Positions 10,018-18,751 of a stretch of 64,000 nucleotides of DNA are shown here, piece by piece. The notes under the pieces are model-generated. The model was not told the origin of the DNA. It searched no databases and saw only the letters and a list, made by a program, of their open reading frames with translations. A program made the translations under genes and the position numbers. The stretch comes from an uncultured Bacteroidales bacterium (GTDB lineage Bacteria > Bacteroidota > Bacteroidia > Bacteroidales > UBA932): the NCBI GenBank assembly GCA_900321715.1, contig ONXC01000002.1:47610-111609 (forward strand). The letters are read 5' to 3'. Within the stretch, counting starts at the first letter, position 1; every line of letters begins with the position of its first letter.

Positions 10018-11652
10018 ATGGAAGAGCGTAAACTTAACTTCATTGAAGAAATCATTGAGAAGGACCTCGCAGAGGGTAAGGTAGATTCCATCATAACCCG
10101 CTTCCCTCCGGAGCCCAACGGATATCTCCACCTTGGCCACGCCAAGAGCATCTGCCTGAACTTCGGCCTTGCTCAGAAATACGGCGGCAAAACCAATCTC
10201 CGTTATGACGATACAAACCCCACCAAGGAGGATACTGAGTATGTGGATTCCATAAAGGAAGACATCAAGTGGCTTGGTTTCCACTGGGACAAGGAGCTGT
10301 ATGCATCAGATTATTTCGACCAGCTCTATGAATGGGCGGAGGAACTCATCAAGAGGGGCCTCGCATACGTAGATGACCAGACCCAGGACCAGATAAGGGA
10401 AAACCGCGGCACCGTTGACAAGCCCGGCACCCCCAGCCCCTGGAGAGACCGCAGCGTGGAGGAAAACCTCAGGCTCTTCCGTGAGATGAGGGCAGGAAAG
10501 TACGCAGAGGGTGAAAAGGTCCTCCGCGCCAAGATAGACATGGCACATCCCAACATGATGTTCCGTGACCCCCTCCTTTACCGCATCAAGTTTGCGCATC
10601 ATCACCGTACCGGGGACAAGTGGTGCATCTACCCCATGTATGACTTTACCCACGGTCAGTGTGACTCCATAGAGCATATCACCCACTCTATCTGCACCCT
10701 GGAATTCGACGTCCACAGGCCCCTCTATGACTGGTTCATTGAGACCCTGGGCATCTATCCCAGCCATCAGTATGAGTTTGCCCGCCTCAACCTCACCTAT
10801 ACCCTCATGAGTAAGCGTAAGCTCCTGGAACTTGTCCAGAAGGGCCTTGTGAGCGGTTGGGACGATCCCCGTATGCCCACCCTCTGCGGTGTGCGCCGCC
10901 GCGGCTATACCGCAAACGCCCTTCGCATGTTCTGTGACAAGATTGGCGTTTCAAAGCGAGACCAGCTCATGGACATCCAGCTCCTGGAGTGGTGCGTAAG
11001 ACAGGACCTCAATGAGCGCAGCAACCGCTACATGGTTGTCCAGGACCCTGTGAAACTTACCATCACCAACTGGCCTGAAGGCAAGGTGGAGTGGTTCGAC
11101 TGCCCGCTCAACCCCGCAGACCCTGAAGGCGCAAAGCGTAAGGTTCCATTCACCGGAAACCTCCTCATAGACCGCGCGGATTTCATGGAGGACGCCCCCA
11201 AGAAGTTCTTCCGTCTTAAACCAGACGGTGAAGTGCGCCTCAAATACACCTACATCGTTAAGTGCAATGAGGTAATTAAGGATGAGAACGGGGAAATTGT
11301 GGAGCTTAAGTGCACCTATGACCCTTCACCGGAATACCGTCCCGTAAAGGGCACCATTCACTGGGTAAGCGAGTCCCACGCCAGGGAACTGGAACTGAGA
11401 AACTATGACCGCCTGTTCACCCTGGCCGATATGTCCCAGGTGCCTGAGGACATGGATTACAAGGATTTCCTCAATCCGGATTCCCTCATCATAGGAAAGG
11501 GATACGCAGAGCCCGCCCTTCTTGAGGACAATTCCGGCATCGCCGTCCAGTTTGAGCGTACCGGCTACTACGTCCTTGACAAGGACTCCACCCCAGAGCA
11601 CCCCGTCTTTAACAAGACCACCGCTCTCAAAGACTCCTACAAACCTGAATAG
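10018..11652 (+). CDS. glnS: Glutaminyl-tRNA synthetase
   Basis: A class I aminoacyl-tRNA synthetase that charges tRNA-Gln. The HIGH-type motif appears in PPEPNGYLHLGHAK near residue 30. The KMSKS equivalent is LMSKRK near residue 262. FDVHRPLYDWF and the GWDDPRMPTL segment distinguish GlnRS from glutamyl-tRNA synthetase. The length of 544 residues is close to the bacterial norm, and the two anticodon-binding beta-barrels occupy the C-terminal 200 residues. It is monocistronic, ending at a strong bidirectional terminator. Confidence 0.97.
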   Translation: MEERKLNFIEEIIEKDLAEGKVDSIITRFPPEPNGYLHLGHAKSICLNFGLAQKYGGKTNLRYDDTNPTKEDTEYVDSIKEDIKWLGFHWDKELYASDYFDQLYEWAEELIKRGLAYVDDQTQDQIRENRGTVDKPGTPSPWRDRSVEENLRLFREMRAGKYAEGEKVLRAKIDMAHPNMMFRDPLLYRIKFAHHHRTGDKWCIYPMYDFTHGQCDSIEHITHSICTLEFDVHRPLYDWFIETLGIYPSHQYEFARLNLTYTLMSKRKLLELVQKGLVSGWDDPRMPTLCGVRRRGYTANALRMFCDKIGVSKRDQLMDIQLLEWCVRQDLNERSNRYMVVQDPVKLTITNWPEGKVEWFDCPLNPADPEGAKRKVPFTGNLLIDRADFMEDAPKKFFRLKPDGEVRLKYTYIVKCNEVIKDENGEIVELKCTYDPSPEYRPVKGTIHWVSESHARELELRNYDRLFTLADMSQVPEDMDYKDFLNPDSLIIGKGYAEPALLEDNSGIAVQFERTGYYVLDKDSTPEHPVFNKTTALKDSYKPE

Positions 11653-11653
11653 C

Positions 11654-11759
11654 CGTGGAGGTAACAGATTAATTATCTGCAAGTTATGTAAAAGAGGGTG
11701 TCGGATTTCCGACACCCTCTTTTACATAAAGCGCTAACTATCAATAACTTATCTCCACG
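11654..11759. terminator. Bidirectional terminator inside a 106-bp symmetrical palindrome
   Basis: A perfect 21-bp inverted repeat (11685-11705 with 11708-11728) contains AAAAGAGGGTGTCGGA and its complement, so it terminates both glnS and the convergent aspartokinase-like gene. The symmetry continues outward. CGTGGAG at 11654-11660 mirrors CTCCACG at 11753-11759 about the same centre (11706.5), and about half of the 24 intervening positions match. It fills essentially the whole gap between the two stop codons, so it may be an inserted palindromic element rather than a simple terminator. Confidence 0.8.
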
Positions 11760-11764
11760 CGGGC

Positions 11765-13003
11765 TTACTGCAACAGCGCCGCAGCCTTCTCTACATCGGC
11801 CGCTTTCACAACCAGGGAGATTGAGAGTTCCTCACCGCCCTGGGCCGATGCTATGATGTTGATTCCGGCCTGCCCCATCTTATTGAATACTGAGGCCGAT
11901 GTTCCGGGAAGATTCCTCATGCGGCTGCCGAAGACCGTAACTATTCCAACTTCCTGATTGGCCACAACTACGTCGTCCAGCGGGAGGAGCGGGTTGTCCT
12001 TGAAAAGACTCTGGATAGCGTACACGCAGCAGTCTTTCTCTGCGCTCTTCACGGCAAAGGAGATGCTGTATTCTGATGAAGTCTGGGCGATGAAACGCAC
12101 ATTCACATGAGCCTGGGCAAGGCATGAGAAAATGGCTCCTGACATACCTACACGGCCAAGAAGACCGGTTCCGTAAACGGTGATAAGGTCAAGGTCTTTG
12201 TCTGCAATGACTGCCGTAGAGTGGGAAGAATTACTGGAGATAAGAGTTCCTTCAAATGAAGGATCCGTAATATCTTTCACCACAATGGGAATGCCGGCAT
12301 TCTTTGCTGGCCAAACGGCCGATGAAGCAAAGGCGGCGTGCTCCTGGGAGCAGTAGTGGGCGGCCTCGTCGTAAGACATTGCGGCCTCTGAATGGAAAGC
12401 CCTGCCGTCTACATAAAACTCAATGGATTCTGCCTCAAGAGTGGCGCCGATGAGCGAAGCCATAAGATGGGCACCGTCCTTCCCCACCCTCACGATATAG
12501 CCAGTGGAGAGCCTGCCATAGCCGCCGGAGATAATCTGGCCGGGCATGCAGCGCTCACGGATCTGGGCCTGGGACTGCTGCCAGTCAAAATGCTGGACGG
12601 AGTGGCATATCATAAGCTCTGTTCCATCAACAATTTTGCCGCGGGCCTTTGTGCCGATAGCCTCAGCGCACAGGCGTGCGCATTTTGCCATCACATAATC
12701 CTGAATGGCACCCCGCTCTGTCTGGACATACATTGCCTCCCTGAGATATCCTGAAATGGTATCAAGGATGCCGTCAACCTTTTCACGGTACGAAGGATCC
12801 TCATCCAGGGAATAAAAATACTCCTTGATGGCATCCATCTGGGCCGATGCATTCTTTTTCTTGTCTATGGTAACGGTGATGGCCTCTGAGAACAGGGACT
12901 CTACGGCCCTCTCAGGACGGATTACGGCAATGACGTCTTCAGTGCAAAGAGCTGCGATACGGCTTGCAAACTGCTTCTTGAGATAGAAGGACCTTACTAT
13001 CAT
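11765..13003 (-). CDS. Aspartokinase-like protein with tandem ACT domains and degenerate active site
   Basis: The 412 residues align in outline with lysine-sensitive aspartate kinases: an amino-acid-kinase fold (about 1-260), then two ACT domains (about 265-410, with VYGTGLLGRVGMSGAIFSCLA and VFGSRMRNLPGTSASVFNKM). The KFGGTS phosphate-binding motif at the N-terminus is absent; the protein begins MIVRSFYLKKQFASR. The GRGGSD equivalent reads RVGKDGAHLMASLIGA, and the WTDVDG equivalent reads FYVDGRAF. I infer that catalysis is lost or altered and that it may sense amino acids through the ACT domains. It is convergent with glnS and divergent from yicC, outside any amino-acid operon. Confidence 0.7.
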   Translation of the reverse strand: MIVRSFYLKKQFASRIAALCTEDVIAVIRPERAVESLFSEAITVTIDKKKNASAQMDAIKEYFYSLDEDPSYREKVDGILDTISGYLREAMYVQTERGAIQDYVMAKCARLCAEAIGTKARGKIVDGTELMICHSVQHFDWQQSQAQIRERCMPGQIISGGYGRLSTGYIVRVGKDGAHLMASLIGATLEAESIEFYVDGRAFHSEAAMSYDEAAHYCSQEHAAFASSAVWPAKNAGIPIVVKDITDPSFEGTLISSNSSHSTAVIADKDLDLITVYGTGLLGRVGMSGAIFSCLAQAHVNVRFIAQTSSEYSISFAVKSAEKDCCVYAIQSLFKDNPLLPLDDVVVANQEVGIVTVFGSRMRNLPGTSASVFNKMGQAGINIIASAQGGEELSISLVVKAADVEKAAALLQ

Positions 13004-13047
13004 AGTCTATAATTTGGTATATCTGTTTTCAACTACTTCCTAGCTTA

Positions 13048-13075
13048 CAAATATAAGGAAAAAAAGCTATATTTG
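13048..13075. promoter_or_regulatory. Divergent -7 elements for the aspartokinase-like gene and yicC
   Basis: TATATTTG occurs on the minus strand at 13048-13055, 45 bases before the aspartokinase-like ATG. It occurs again on the plus strand at 13068-13075, 20 bases before the yicC ATG. No obvious -33 TTTG is seen for either. Confidence 0.5.
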
Positions 13076-13094
13076 CACTCAAAATAGTAAAATC

Positions 13095-13994
13095 ATGATT
13101 CAGTCCATGACCGGCTACGGTAAGGCCGAAGTCCTCCTTGAGGGAGGAAAACTCACCGTGGAGATACGCGCCCTGAACTCAAAGAGCGCCGACATCAACA
13201 TTAAAAGTTCCCTCCTTCCAAAGGATAAGGACCTTGTGGTAAGAAAGATGCTGGGAGACTCCCTTGTCCGCGGTACCATAGACCTGTTCCTGAATTGGGA
13301 AGCAGGCGCAGAGGAATCGGCCCATCAGATCAATCAGGATGTCTTCCACAGCTACTGGCGCAGCGTAGTGAAAGCCATGGACGCAGAGACCGTCTTCACC
13401 AAGACCTTCCTCAAGGATCCCGGCGTTGGAAGCATCCTTGCCAGCGGCATCCTCCGTCTCCCTGACGTAGTTGACGCCAAAAAGGCCGATGTAATCACCC
13501 CTGAGAACTGGCCCCTTGTGGAGGCCGGAATCAAGGAAGCCCTGGAGCATATCTGCGCCTACAGGGCAACGGAAGGCAAGGCCCTCTATGCCGATGTAAC
13601 CTCCCGCATAAACCTCATCCTATCCTACTACAATGAGATTGAAGCTCTGGAGGGAGAGCGTATCACCGCCGTCAGGGAAAAGCTTTCAAAGGCAATGCAG
13701 GACCTTGAGGTCAAGGCCGATCCTTCCCGCTTTGAGCAGGAGATGATCTTCTACCTTGAGAAATACGATATAAATGAGGAAAAGGTGCGCCTGAGGCAGC
13801 ACTGCAAGTATTTCATGGAAGTGATAGACCAGGAGCCCTACCCCGGCAAGAAACTTGGGTTCATCATCCAGGAAATGGGAAGGGAGATAAACACCACCGG
13901 ATCCAAGGCAAATCACGCAGGAATCCAGCAGCTGGTGGTAAAAATGAAGGACGAACTTGAAAAAATCCGTGAGCAATCCATGAATATACTGTAG
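13095..13994 (+). CDS. yicC: YicC/YloC family endoribonuclease
   Basis: Members of this family are stress-related endoribonucleases; E. coli YicC was linked to small-RNA turnover. The protein begins MIQSMTGYGKAE, the family hallmark (MTGYGR/K), then VEIRALNSKSADINIK. The C-terminal DUF1732 segment is present as KLGFIIQEMGREINTTGSKAN near residues 255-275. The length of 299 residues is standard. It stands alone between divergent and convergent neighbours, with a TATATTTG element just upstream. Confidence 0.93.
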   Translation: MIQSMTGYGKAEVLLEGGKLTVEIRALNSKSADINIKSSLLPKDKDLVVRKMLGDSLVRGTIDLFLNWEAGAEESAHQINQDVFHSYWRSVVKAMDAETVFTKTFLKDPGVGSILASGILRLPDVVDAKKADVITPENWPLVEAGIKEALEHICAYRATEGKALYADVTSRINLILSYYNEIEALEGERITAVREKLSKAMQDLEVKADPSRFEQEMIFYLEKYDINEEKVRLRQHCKYFMEVIDQEPYPGKKLGFIIQEMGREINTTGSKANHAGIQQLVVKMKDELEKIREQSMNIL

Positions 13995-14050
13995 GCTTTT
14001 TTGAGCCTAATTCGCTACTGCTGAGCCACTTATCTTCCAAATCACGGGAA

Positions 14051-14116
14051 ACGTTTCATTCAGCCCCTGTAACTTTCTGACAATCAGTTAGTTACGGGGG
14101 TTGAAAAATGAAACGT
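14051..14116. repeat. 66-bp hairpin upstream of the fimbrial operon
   Basis: ACGTTTCATT (14051-14060) pairs with AATGAAACGT (14107-14116). The stem continues through CAGCCCCTGTAACT against AGTTACGGGGGTTG, allowing G-T pairs and one three-base bulge, and closes with CTGA-CAA-TCAG. The stem is far longer than a terminator needs and lacks a T-run. It sits between yicC and the first fimbrial gene, so it could be a palindromic insertion or a leader hairpin. Confidence 0.6.
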
Positions 14117-14172
14117 GTCATCTTTTCTTTACCCTTTTTTCTTCATTCCTTTGCCAGCAAAACGAAAAAGGA

Positions 14173-14736
14173 ATGAAAAAGATACGCATATTCCTTATTG
14201 TCGCCGCCCTTCTCACGGGCTGCATGGAGGAAGCCCGGGCACAGCGCTTTGCCGTGGGGACCAACGCCGTGGACTGGATCTCACTTGGGACCATCAACGC
14301 CGAGGCATCCATAGCCGTTTCCCAGCATGTCTCCGTCCATGTGGGGGCGGAGCTCAATCCCTGGACATTCAAGGCCGGGGACAAAGAGACACAGTTCGAA
14401 GCCCGCCAGAACTCCTACTGGGCAGGGGCCCGCTGGTGGCCCTGGCACGTCTACTCCGGCTGGTGGGCGGGGGGCGATGCCCGCTACAGCGTCTATAACA
14501 TAGGTGGCATCTGGAGCCGAGAGGCCGAGGAAGGCGACGCCTGGGGCGCGGGCGCCTACGGCGGCTATTCCATAATGCTCAGCGAGTTCTGGAACCTGGA
14601 CCTCGGGGTGGGGTTCTGGGGCGGATACAAGCAGTACACCCGCTATGCCTGCCCCCTCTGCGGGGTGAGGACGGAGGAGGGCGGGAAACCCTTCATCCTC
14701 CCGGACGCGAGAATTGCCATACAACTGATATTCTAA
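14173..14736 (+). CDS. DUF3575-type outer-membrane protein of fimbrial locus
   Basis: A 187-residue exported protein with an N-terminal signal (MKKIRIFLIVAALLTG, then C or a cleavage after ARA). Glycine- and aromatic-rich alternating segments follow (WWPWHVYSGWWAGGDARYSVYN, split by turns), ending in an aromatic residue (IAIQLIF), as in small outer-membrane beta-barrels. DUF3575 proteins usually open Bacteroidales fimbrial clusters. An in-frame ATG at 14101 lies inside the upstream hairpin and gives a poor N-terminus, so I chose 14173. The stop lies 12 bases before the next gene. It probably assists assembly of the fimbria at the outer membrane; the exact role is unknown. Confidence 0.75.
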   Translation: MKKIRIFLIVAALLTGCMEEARAQRFAVGTNAVDWISLGTINAEASIAVSQHVSVHVGAELNPWTFKAGDKETQFEARQNSYWAGARWWPWHVYSGWWAGGDARYSVYNIGGIWSREAEEGDAWGAGAYGGYSIMLSEFWNLDLGVGFWGGYKQYTRYACPLCGVRTEEGGKPFILPDARIAIQLIF

Positions 14737-14748
14737 ACGTCCGGTGCC

Positions 14749-16719
14749 ATGAAAAAACCTTTCATCATCATTCTTATATTTCTCATTCTGGCAGGGAGTT
14801 GCGGAGAGACTAAAAAAATACAATCACTTCATAGTCAACATCTCTCCGCAAGCCTTGCCTTGTCCAGAAATGAGATTGCCGAGGAGCGGAAGGTCATCGC
14901 ATCGGCCCCCAGGGACACCATCACCGTGACGGGAGAGAACGGGGAGACCCTCCTTCTCATGAAAGCCGTCAGGGACGAGGAGTCCGGGGAGATGGTGGCG
15001 CACGATGTGATCAACGCGGCAGTCATCACCGCGAGGTTCCGAAACGTAGCCGAGAGGCACGGACGGGTGGACCTTCGCTTCGAGGTCATTGTCCCGGAGG
15101 AGATGATGGACACCCGCTGGCAGCTCCAGTTCTACCCGGATATGTTCATCCTCGAGGACAGCGTCCGCCTGGAGCCCGTCATCATCACGGGGAGCGAGTT
15201 CCGATCCCGGCAGCTCCGCGGCTACGAGCTCTATGACAGGTATATAAGGTCCATCATCACCGACACCACGGCCTTCATCGACTGGCGAAACCTAAATATA
15301 TGGATAGCCCGTAACCTCCCTGAGCTCTATAAGTACAAGAACGACACTACGTTCGTCTCCGAGACCGTCTTCCATTCCCTCTTCGGGCCCACCGAGGCCG
15401 ATGCCATACGGCACTACACCTTCTGGCACAGGAGATATTACCACGAGAAAAAATGGCACCAAAGAGGCGCCAAGTTCCAGGAGTACGTCAAGGCCCCGAT
15501 AGTGACCGAAGGGATACGCCTTGATACCGTACTCCGTGACATAGACGGGAACTTCGTCTACCAGTACACACAGAGCATACGTACAAGGCCGAAGCTCCGT
15601 AAGGTGGACATAGTCCTTTCCGGGGACATATTCGAGCAGGAGCACCATCTCTACACCATGCCGCGCTCCGAGCCCCTCACCTTCTACATCAGTTCCCTGT
15701 CCGCCTTCGTGGACACGAGGGAGCGTTACCTCACCCGCGTTCTTGAGAGGAAGGCAGCGGCGAACACCGCCTGCTACGTGGACTTCGCCAGTGGGAGCAG
15801 CGACATCGACCTCTCCCTCGGCCATAACGCCACTGAGATGGGGCGTATCCGTGGGAATATCCTGGAACTCCTCCAGAACACCTCCTTCGATCTTGACAGC
15901 ATAGTGATCAGCGCATCGGCATCCCCTGAAGGCACCGTGAAATCCAACGGGGCCCTTGCGGAAAGGCGCGCGGCGGCGGTGGCTTCCTATTTTGACTCCT
16001 ACATCCGTCACTGGAGGGATTCCGTAAAGAGGAACTCCTTCTCGGTGAGCGTGGACGATTCCGGCCGGGAATCCATCGGCCATAATACAACTATTCCTGC
16101 CTCCATCCCTTTCCTCTCCCGCTCCAGCGGCGAGAACTGGCCATACCTTGGCGTCCTCGTGGATGAGGACACGGTGATGACTTCCCAGGATAAGCTTTCT
16201 TTCATCCGTCACCTGGAGACCGCCGATGTGGACGAGCGTGAGAGGAGGATGCAGGCGGAGCCCTGGTACCGCTACATGAGGGAGAATCTCTATCCGAGGC
16301 TCCGCACTGTCCGCTTTGATTTCTTCCTGCACCGCAAGGGAATGGTCAAGGACACGGTCCACACCACGGAACTTGACACCACCTACATGAGGGGCGTGAG
16401 GCTCCTTCAGGAGAGGGAGTACGAGAAGGCCCTCACCTGCCTTCGGGACTACCGTGACTACAACACGGCCATAGCCTACGTGTCCCTTGACTACAACGCC
16501 TCCGCGATGGCAATCCTCCAGGAACTCCCCCGGACACCCCAGGTGAGTTACATGCTGGCCCTTCTCTATGCCCGTGCCGGGGACGACGGTAAGGCCGTGG
16601 AGAACTACCTCCGGGCCTGCCGCGATGACCGGTCCTATGTCTTCCGCGGGAATCTGGACCCGGAGATCTACGTCCTCATTCAACGTTACGGGCTAAACAA
16701 AGACGACGAAACCTTTTGA
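14749..16719 (+). CDS. Fimbrial-locus lipoprotein with OmpA-like domain and C-terminal helical repeats
   Basis: A 656-residue putative lipoprotein (signal ending LILAGSC). Residues of about 90-150 form a beta-rich domain (WQLQFYPDMFILEDSVRLEPV) resembling the DUF3868 proteins that follow DUF3575 genes. Around residues 341-420, CYVDFASGSSDIDLSLG and SASASPEGTVKSNGALAERR look like an OmpA/MotB-type region, which would touch peptidoglycan. The C-terminus (VSYMLALLYARAGDDGKAVENYL) is TPR-like. I infer a periplasmic or outer-membrane scaffold for the fimbria. DUF3868 identity was not confirmed by search. Confidence 0.65.
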   Translation: MKKPFIIILIFLILAGSCGETKKIQSLHSQHLSASLALSRNEIAEERKVIASAPRDTITVTGENGETLLLMKAVRDEESGEMVAHDVINAAVITARFRNVAERHGRVDLRFEVIVPEEMMDTRWQLQFYPDMFILEDSVRLEPVIITGSEFRSRQLRGYELYDRYIRSIITDTTAFIDWRNLNIWIARNLPELYKYKNDTTFVSETVFHSLFGPTEADAIRHYTFWHRRYYHEKKWHQRGAKFQEYVKAPIVTEGIRLDTVLRDIDGNFVYQYTQSIRTRPKLRKVDIVLSGDIFEQEHHLYTMPRSEPLTFYISSLSAFVDTRERYLTRVLERKAAANTACYVDFASGSSDIDLSLGHNATEMGRIRGNILELLQNTSFDLDSIVISASASPEGTVKSNGALAERRAAAVASYFDSYIRHWRDSVKRNSFSVSVDDSGRESIGHNTTIPASIPFLSRSSGENWPYLGVLVDEDTVMTSQDKLSFIRHLETADVDERERRMQAEPWYRYMRENLYPRLRTVRFDFFLHRKGMVKDTVHTTELDTTYMRGVRLLQEREYEKALTCLRDYRDYNTAIAYVSLDYNASAMAILQELPRTPQVSYMLALLYARAGDDGKAVENYLRACRDDRSYVFRGNLDPEIYVLIQRYGLNKDDETF

Positions 16720-16752
16720 TACCCATACATTAACTTTTAAACCGTTTTCATT

Positions 16753-17904
16753 ATGAAAAGATGCTTTTCACTCCTTCTGACACTGGCCACATTTATCGGC
16801 CTTATGTCATGTAACAAAAACGCGCCTGCAGCTGCAGGAGACACCCCTGTGGCCGTTCCCGATGCCACACTTACCGTGAATATCGGCATGGAGAACGAAG
16901 CCGTGAAAGCCGCTACCGCCGAGGTCAAGGATTTCCAGATCAGGAAGGTCCAGGTATTTGTGTTCAACTCCGACAATAAACTTGAGACTTCTTTCTTTGA
17001 AGGAGGGTTGGACGAGAGCACCACTTACAATGTAAAGATTGCCACTTTCACCGGAGCCAAGACAGTCTATGTAATCGTAAACCATAACAGGATCACCAAA
17101 TTCAAGCCTCACACCACAACTATCGCCAATCTGGAGGCAGAGCTGGTGGACCTCTCCATGAACACTCCTTCTTCTCTTGTGATGTCCGGCAAGAACACCG
17201 TCACCGTGGGTAAGTACGGAGACAACGGAACTGCAGGGACGGACACCCAGATCCAGGCTGTCAACGTCTACGTGAAGAGGCTTGCCTCCATGATTCAGCT
17301 GGACCAGATAACCGTCAACTTTACCGGAACAGACCTTGAAGGAGGCACCTTCAACATAGAGCAGATATACCTCAAGAACGTGGTCGGGAAGGCCCGTCTG
17401 GGCGTTAGCGGGCTCACCGGAACTGCCCAATCGGCCGTCCTTCCCCTCCCAATCGAGGACGCCACCCACACGAATTACGCCAACTGGTACAACAAAGGAA
17501 CCCTCCAGACAAGCGGTGCCCCTGATGTCACATATGACTCGGCAAGCATTCCCTGCGGGGTCATCGGCATCCCTACCACCATCGGCCGTCACCTTTTTGC
17601 CTTCCCTAACCGTACGGTGGGAGACTCTCACGCCGATGCCTTCAACCAAAGGCACACGCGCCTTGTCATAAAGGCCCATGTGAAAGCGGCGGCAGGCTAC
17701 AGCGACTTTGATGCCGATACCTTCTACGTCTTCGACCTTCCCGTCCTCCTGGCGAATAATATCTACCGTATCACCAACATTGACATCACCATGCTTGGCA
17801 AGGACAACGACGACAAGGACGATGACATCCAGGCAGGACGCATCCAGCCTAATATCACAGTTGATCCCTGGAACGGCACCACCAACCTATCCTATGAATT
17901 CTAG
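16753..17904 (+). CDS. Fimbrillin (FimA/Mfa1-type major subunit candidate)
   Basis: A 383-residue lipoprotein precursor (lipobox FIGLMSC). The early segment FQIRKVQVFVFNSDNKLE followed by KTVYVIVNHNRITKF is the typical FimA/Mfa1 N-terminal beta-sandwich. KRLASMIQLDQITVNF marks the start of the C-terminal domain. Family members are exported as lipoproteins, trimmed after an arginine by a surface protease and polymerised by donor-strand exchange. With the anchor gene directly downstream, this is the best candidate for the stalk subunit. The last codons overlap the next gene by 11 bases. Confidence 0.8.
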   Translation: MKRCFSLLLTLATFIGLMSCNKNAPAAAGDTPVAVPDATLTVNIGMENEAVKAATAEVKDFQIRKVQVFVFNSDNKLETSFFEGGLDESTTYNVKIATFTGAKTVYVIVNHNRITKFKPHTTTIANLEAELVDLSMNTPSSLVMSGKNTVTVGKYGDNGTAGTDTQIQAVNVYVKRLASMIQLDQITVNFTGTDLEGGTFNIEQIYLKNVVGKARLGVSGLTGTAQSAVLPLPIEDATHTNYANWYNKGTLQTSGAPDVTYDSASIPCGVIGIPTTIGRHLFAFPNRTVGDSHADAFNQRHTRLVIKAHVKAAAGYSDFDADTFYVFDLPVLLANNIYRITNIDITMLGKDNDDKDDDIQAGRIQPNITVDPWNGTTNLSYEF

Positions 17905-18736
17905 AACTCTCCGGGGCGGAATCCTTGCTCTCTCCCTTCTTCTTGCCTCCTGCCGCGCCGTGGTGCTGGAGGACAGGACCATGTGCCCAAGCTTTCTCTT
18001 CTTTGATGTGGCCGATGCCTCTCGCCTGCAGCAATATGCGAGAGTATTTGCAACGGTGTACGCCCATCCAGAGGAAAGGCTTATGGACGAGGCCGGAACC
18101 AGCATCGCTTACATTGACGACAGGCTATTCTTCTTCACGGTAAGAGGCACCGCAGCCGTGAAGGGATACGGCCTGATGGGGCAGGAAGGGCTGGTCAGGA
18201 ACGGCTCCGAATGGACTGTTCCTATCGGCAGTGACTACACGCCCCTTTTCCGATTCGGATACTTGGCGGAAGTTAAGGAGGAGAGTTTCACCGTCCCGGT
18301 AGAGTTTACAAAAGAGTATGCGCACGTTACCGTGCAGTACCTTGGCGCCGAAACATTTGAGCACGCAGGAGGCCGTTTCCCCTTCTGGATTACCGTAAGG
18401 GGAAACACCTGCGGCATTGACGCCCTCACCGGAGTGCCTGTGAGGGGGCCGTTCCAGGTTACGCCTCAGGAAACGGGCATCGGCCATTTTGAGTTCACTC
18501 TCCCCCGTCAGGCCGATAAGGACCTTGTCCTGGAGATGTACGCCCGGGAAGGACTGTACGAATACAGGGACTTCCAGACATCATACAACCTGTATGAGAT
18601 ACTGCGGGATAAAGGCGGGATTACCTGGACGGAAAAGAACCTCCCAGACCTCAATATTCAGATTGACTTTGAGGAGACCACCGTAAACGTAGGGGTTTTC
18701 CCCTGGGGTGAACATGAACTTCAGTACGGACTCTGA
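17894..18736 (+). CDS. FimB/Mfa2-type fimbrial anchor
   Basis: A 280-residue lipoprotein (LSLLLASC) with the Mfa2/FimB pattern: cysteine, then EDRTMCPSFLFFDV, followed by two beta-sandwich domains. In Porphyromonas, Mfa2/FimB stays lipidated in the outer membrane and sets fimbrial length. A longer frame opens at 17708 within the fimbrillin gene. The signal peptide shows the real start is ATG 17894, overlapping the fimbrillin stop. The size matches known anchors. It is probably translated by coupling, keeping anchor and stalk in proportion. Confidence 0.8.
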   Translation: MNSRTLRGGILALSLLLASCRAVVLEDRTMCPSFLFFDVADASRLQQYARVFATVYAHPEERLMDEAGTSIAYIDDRLFFFTVRGTAAVKGYGLMGQEGLVRNGSEWTVPIGSDYTPLFRFGYLAEVKEESFTVPVEFTKEYAHVTVQYLGAETFEHAGGRFPFWITVRGNTCGIDALTGVPVRGPFQVTPQETGIGHFEFTLPRQADKDLVLEMYAREGLYEYRDFQTSYNLYEILRDKGGITWTEKNLPDLNIQIDFEETTVNVGVFPWGEHELQYGL

Positions 18737-18751
18737 GTAATAGCAAACCAT

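Noticed and set aside
14049-14116. An invertible promoter switch for the fimbriae
   Set aside because: The inverted arms are separated only by a few loop bases, so inversion would change nothing; Bacteroides promoter switches have a longer segment between arms.
15292-16683. A 463-residue minus-strand open frame
   Set aside because: It is antisense to the OmpA-like fimbrial gene; the composition is that of a reverse-complement shadow.
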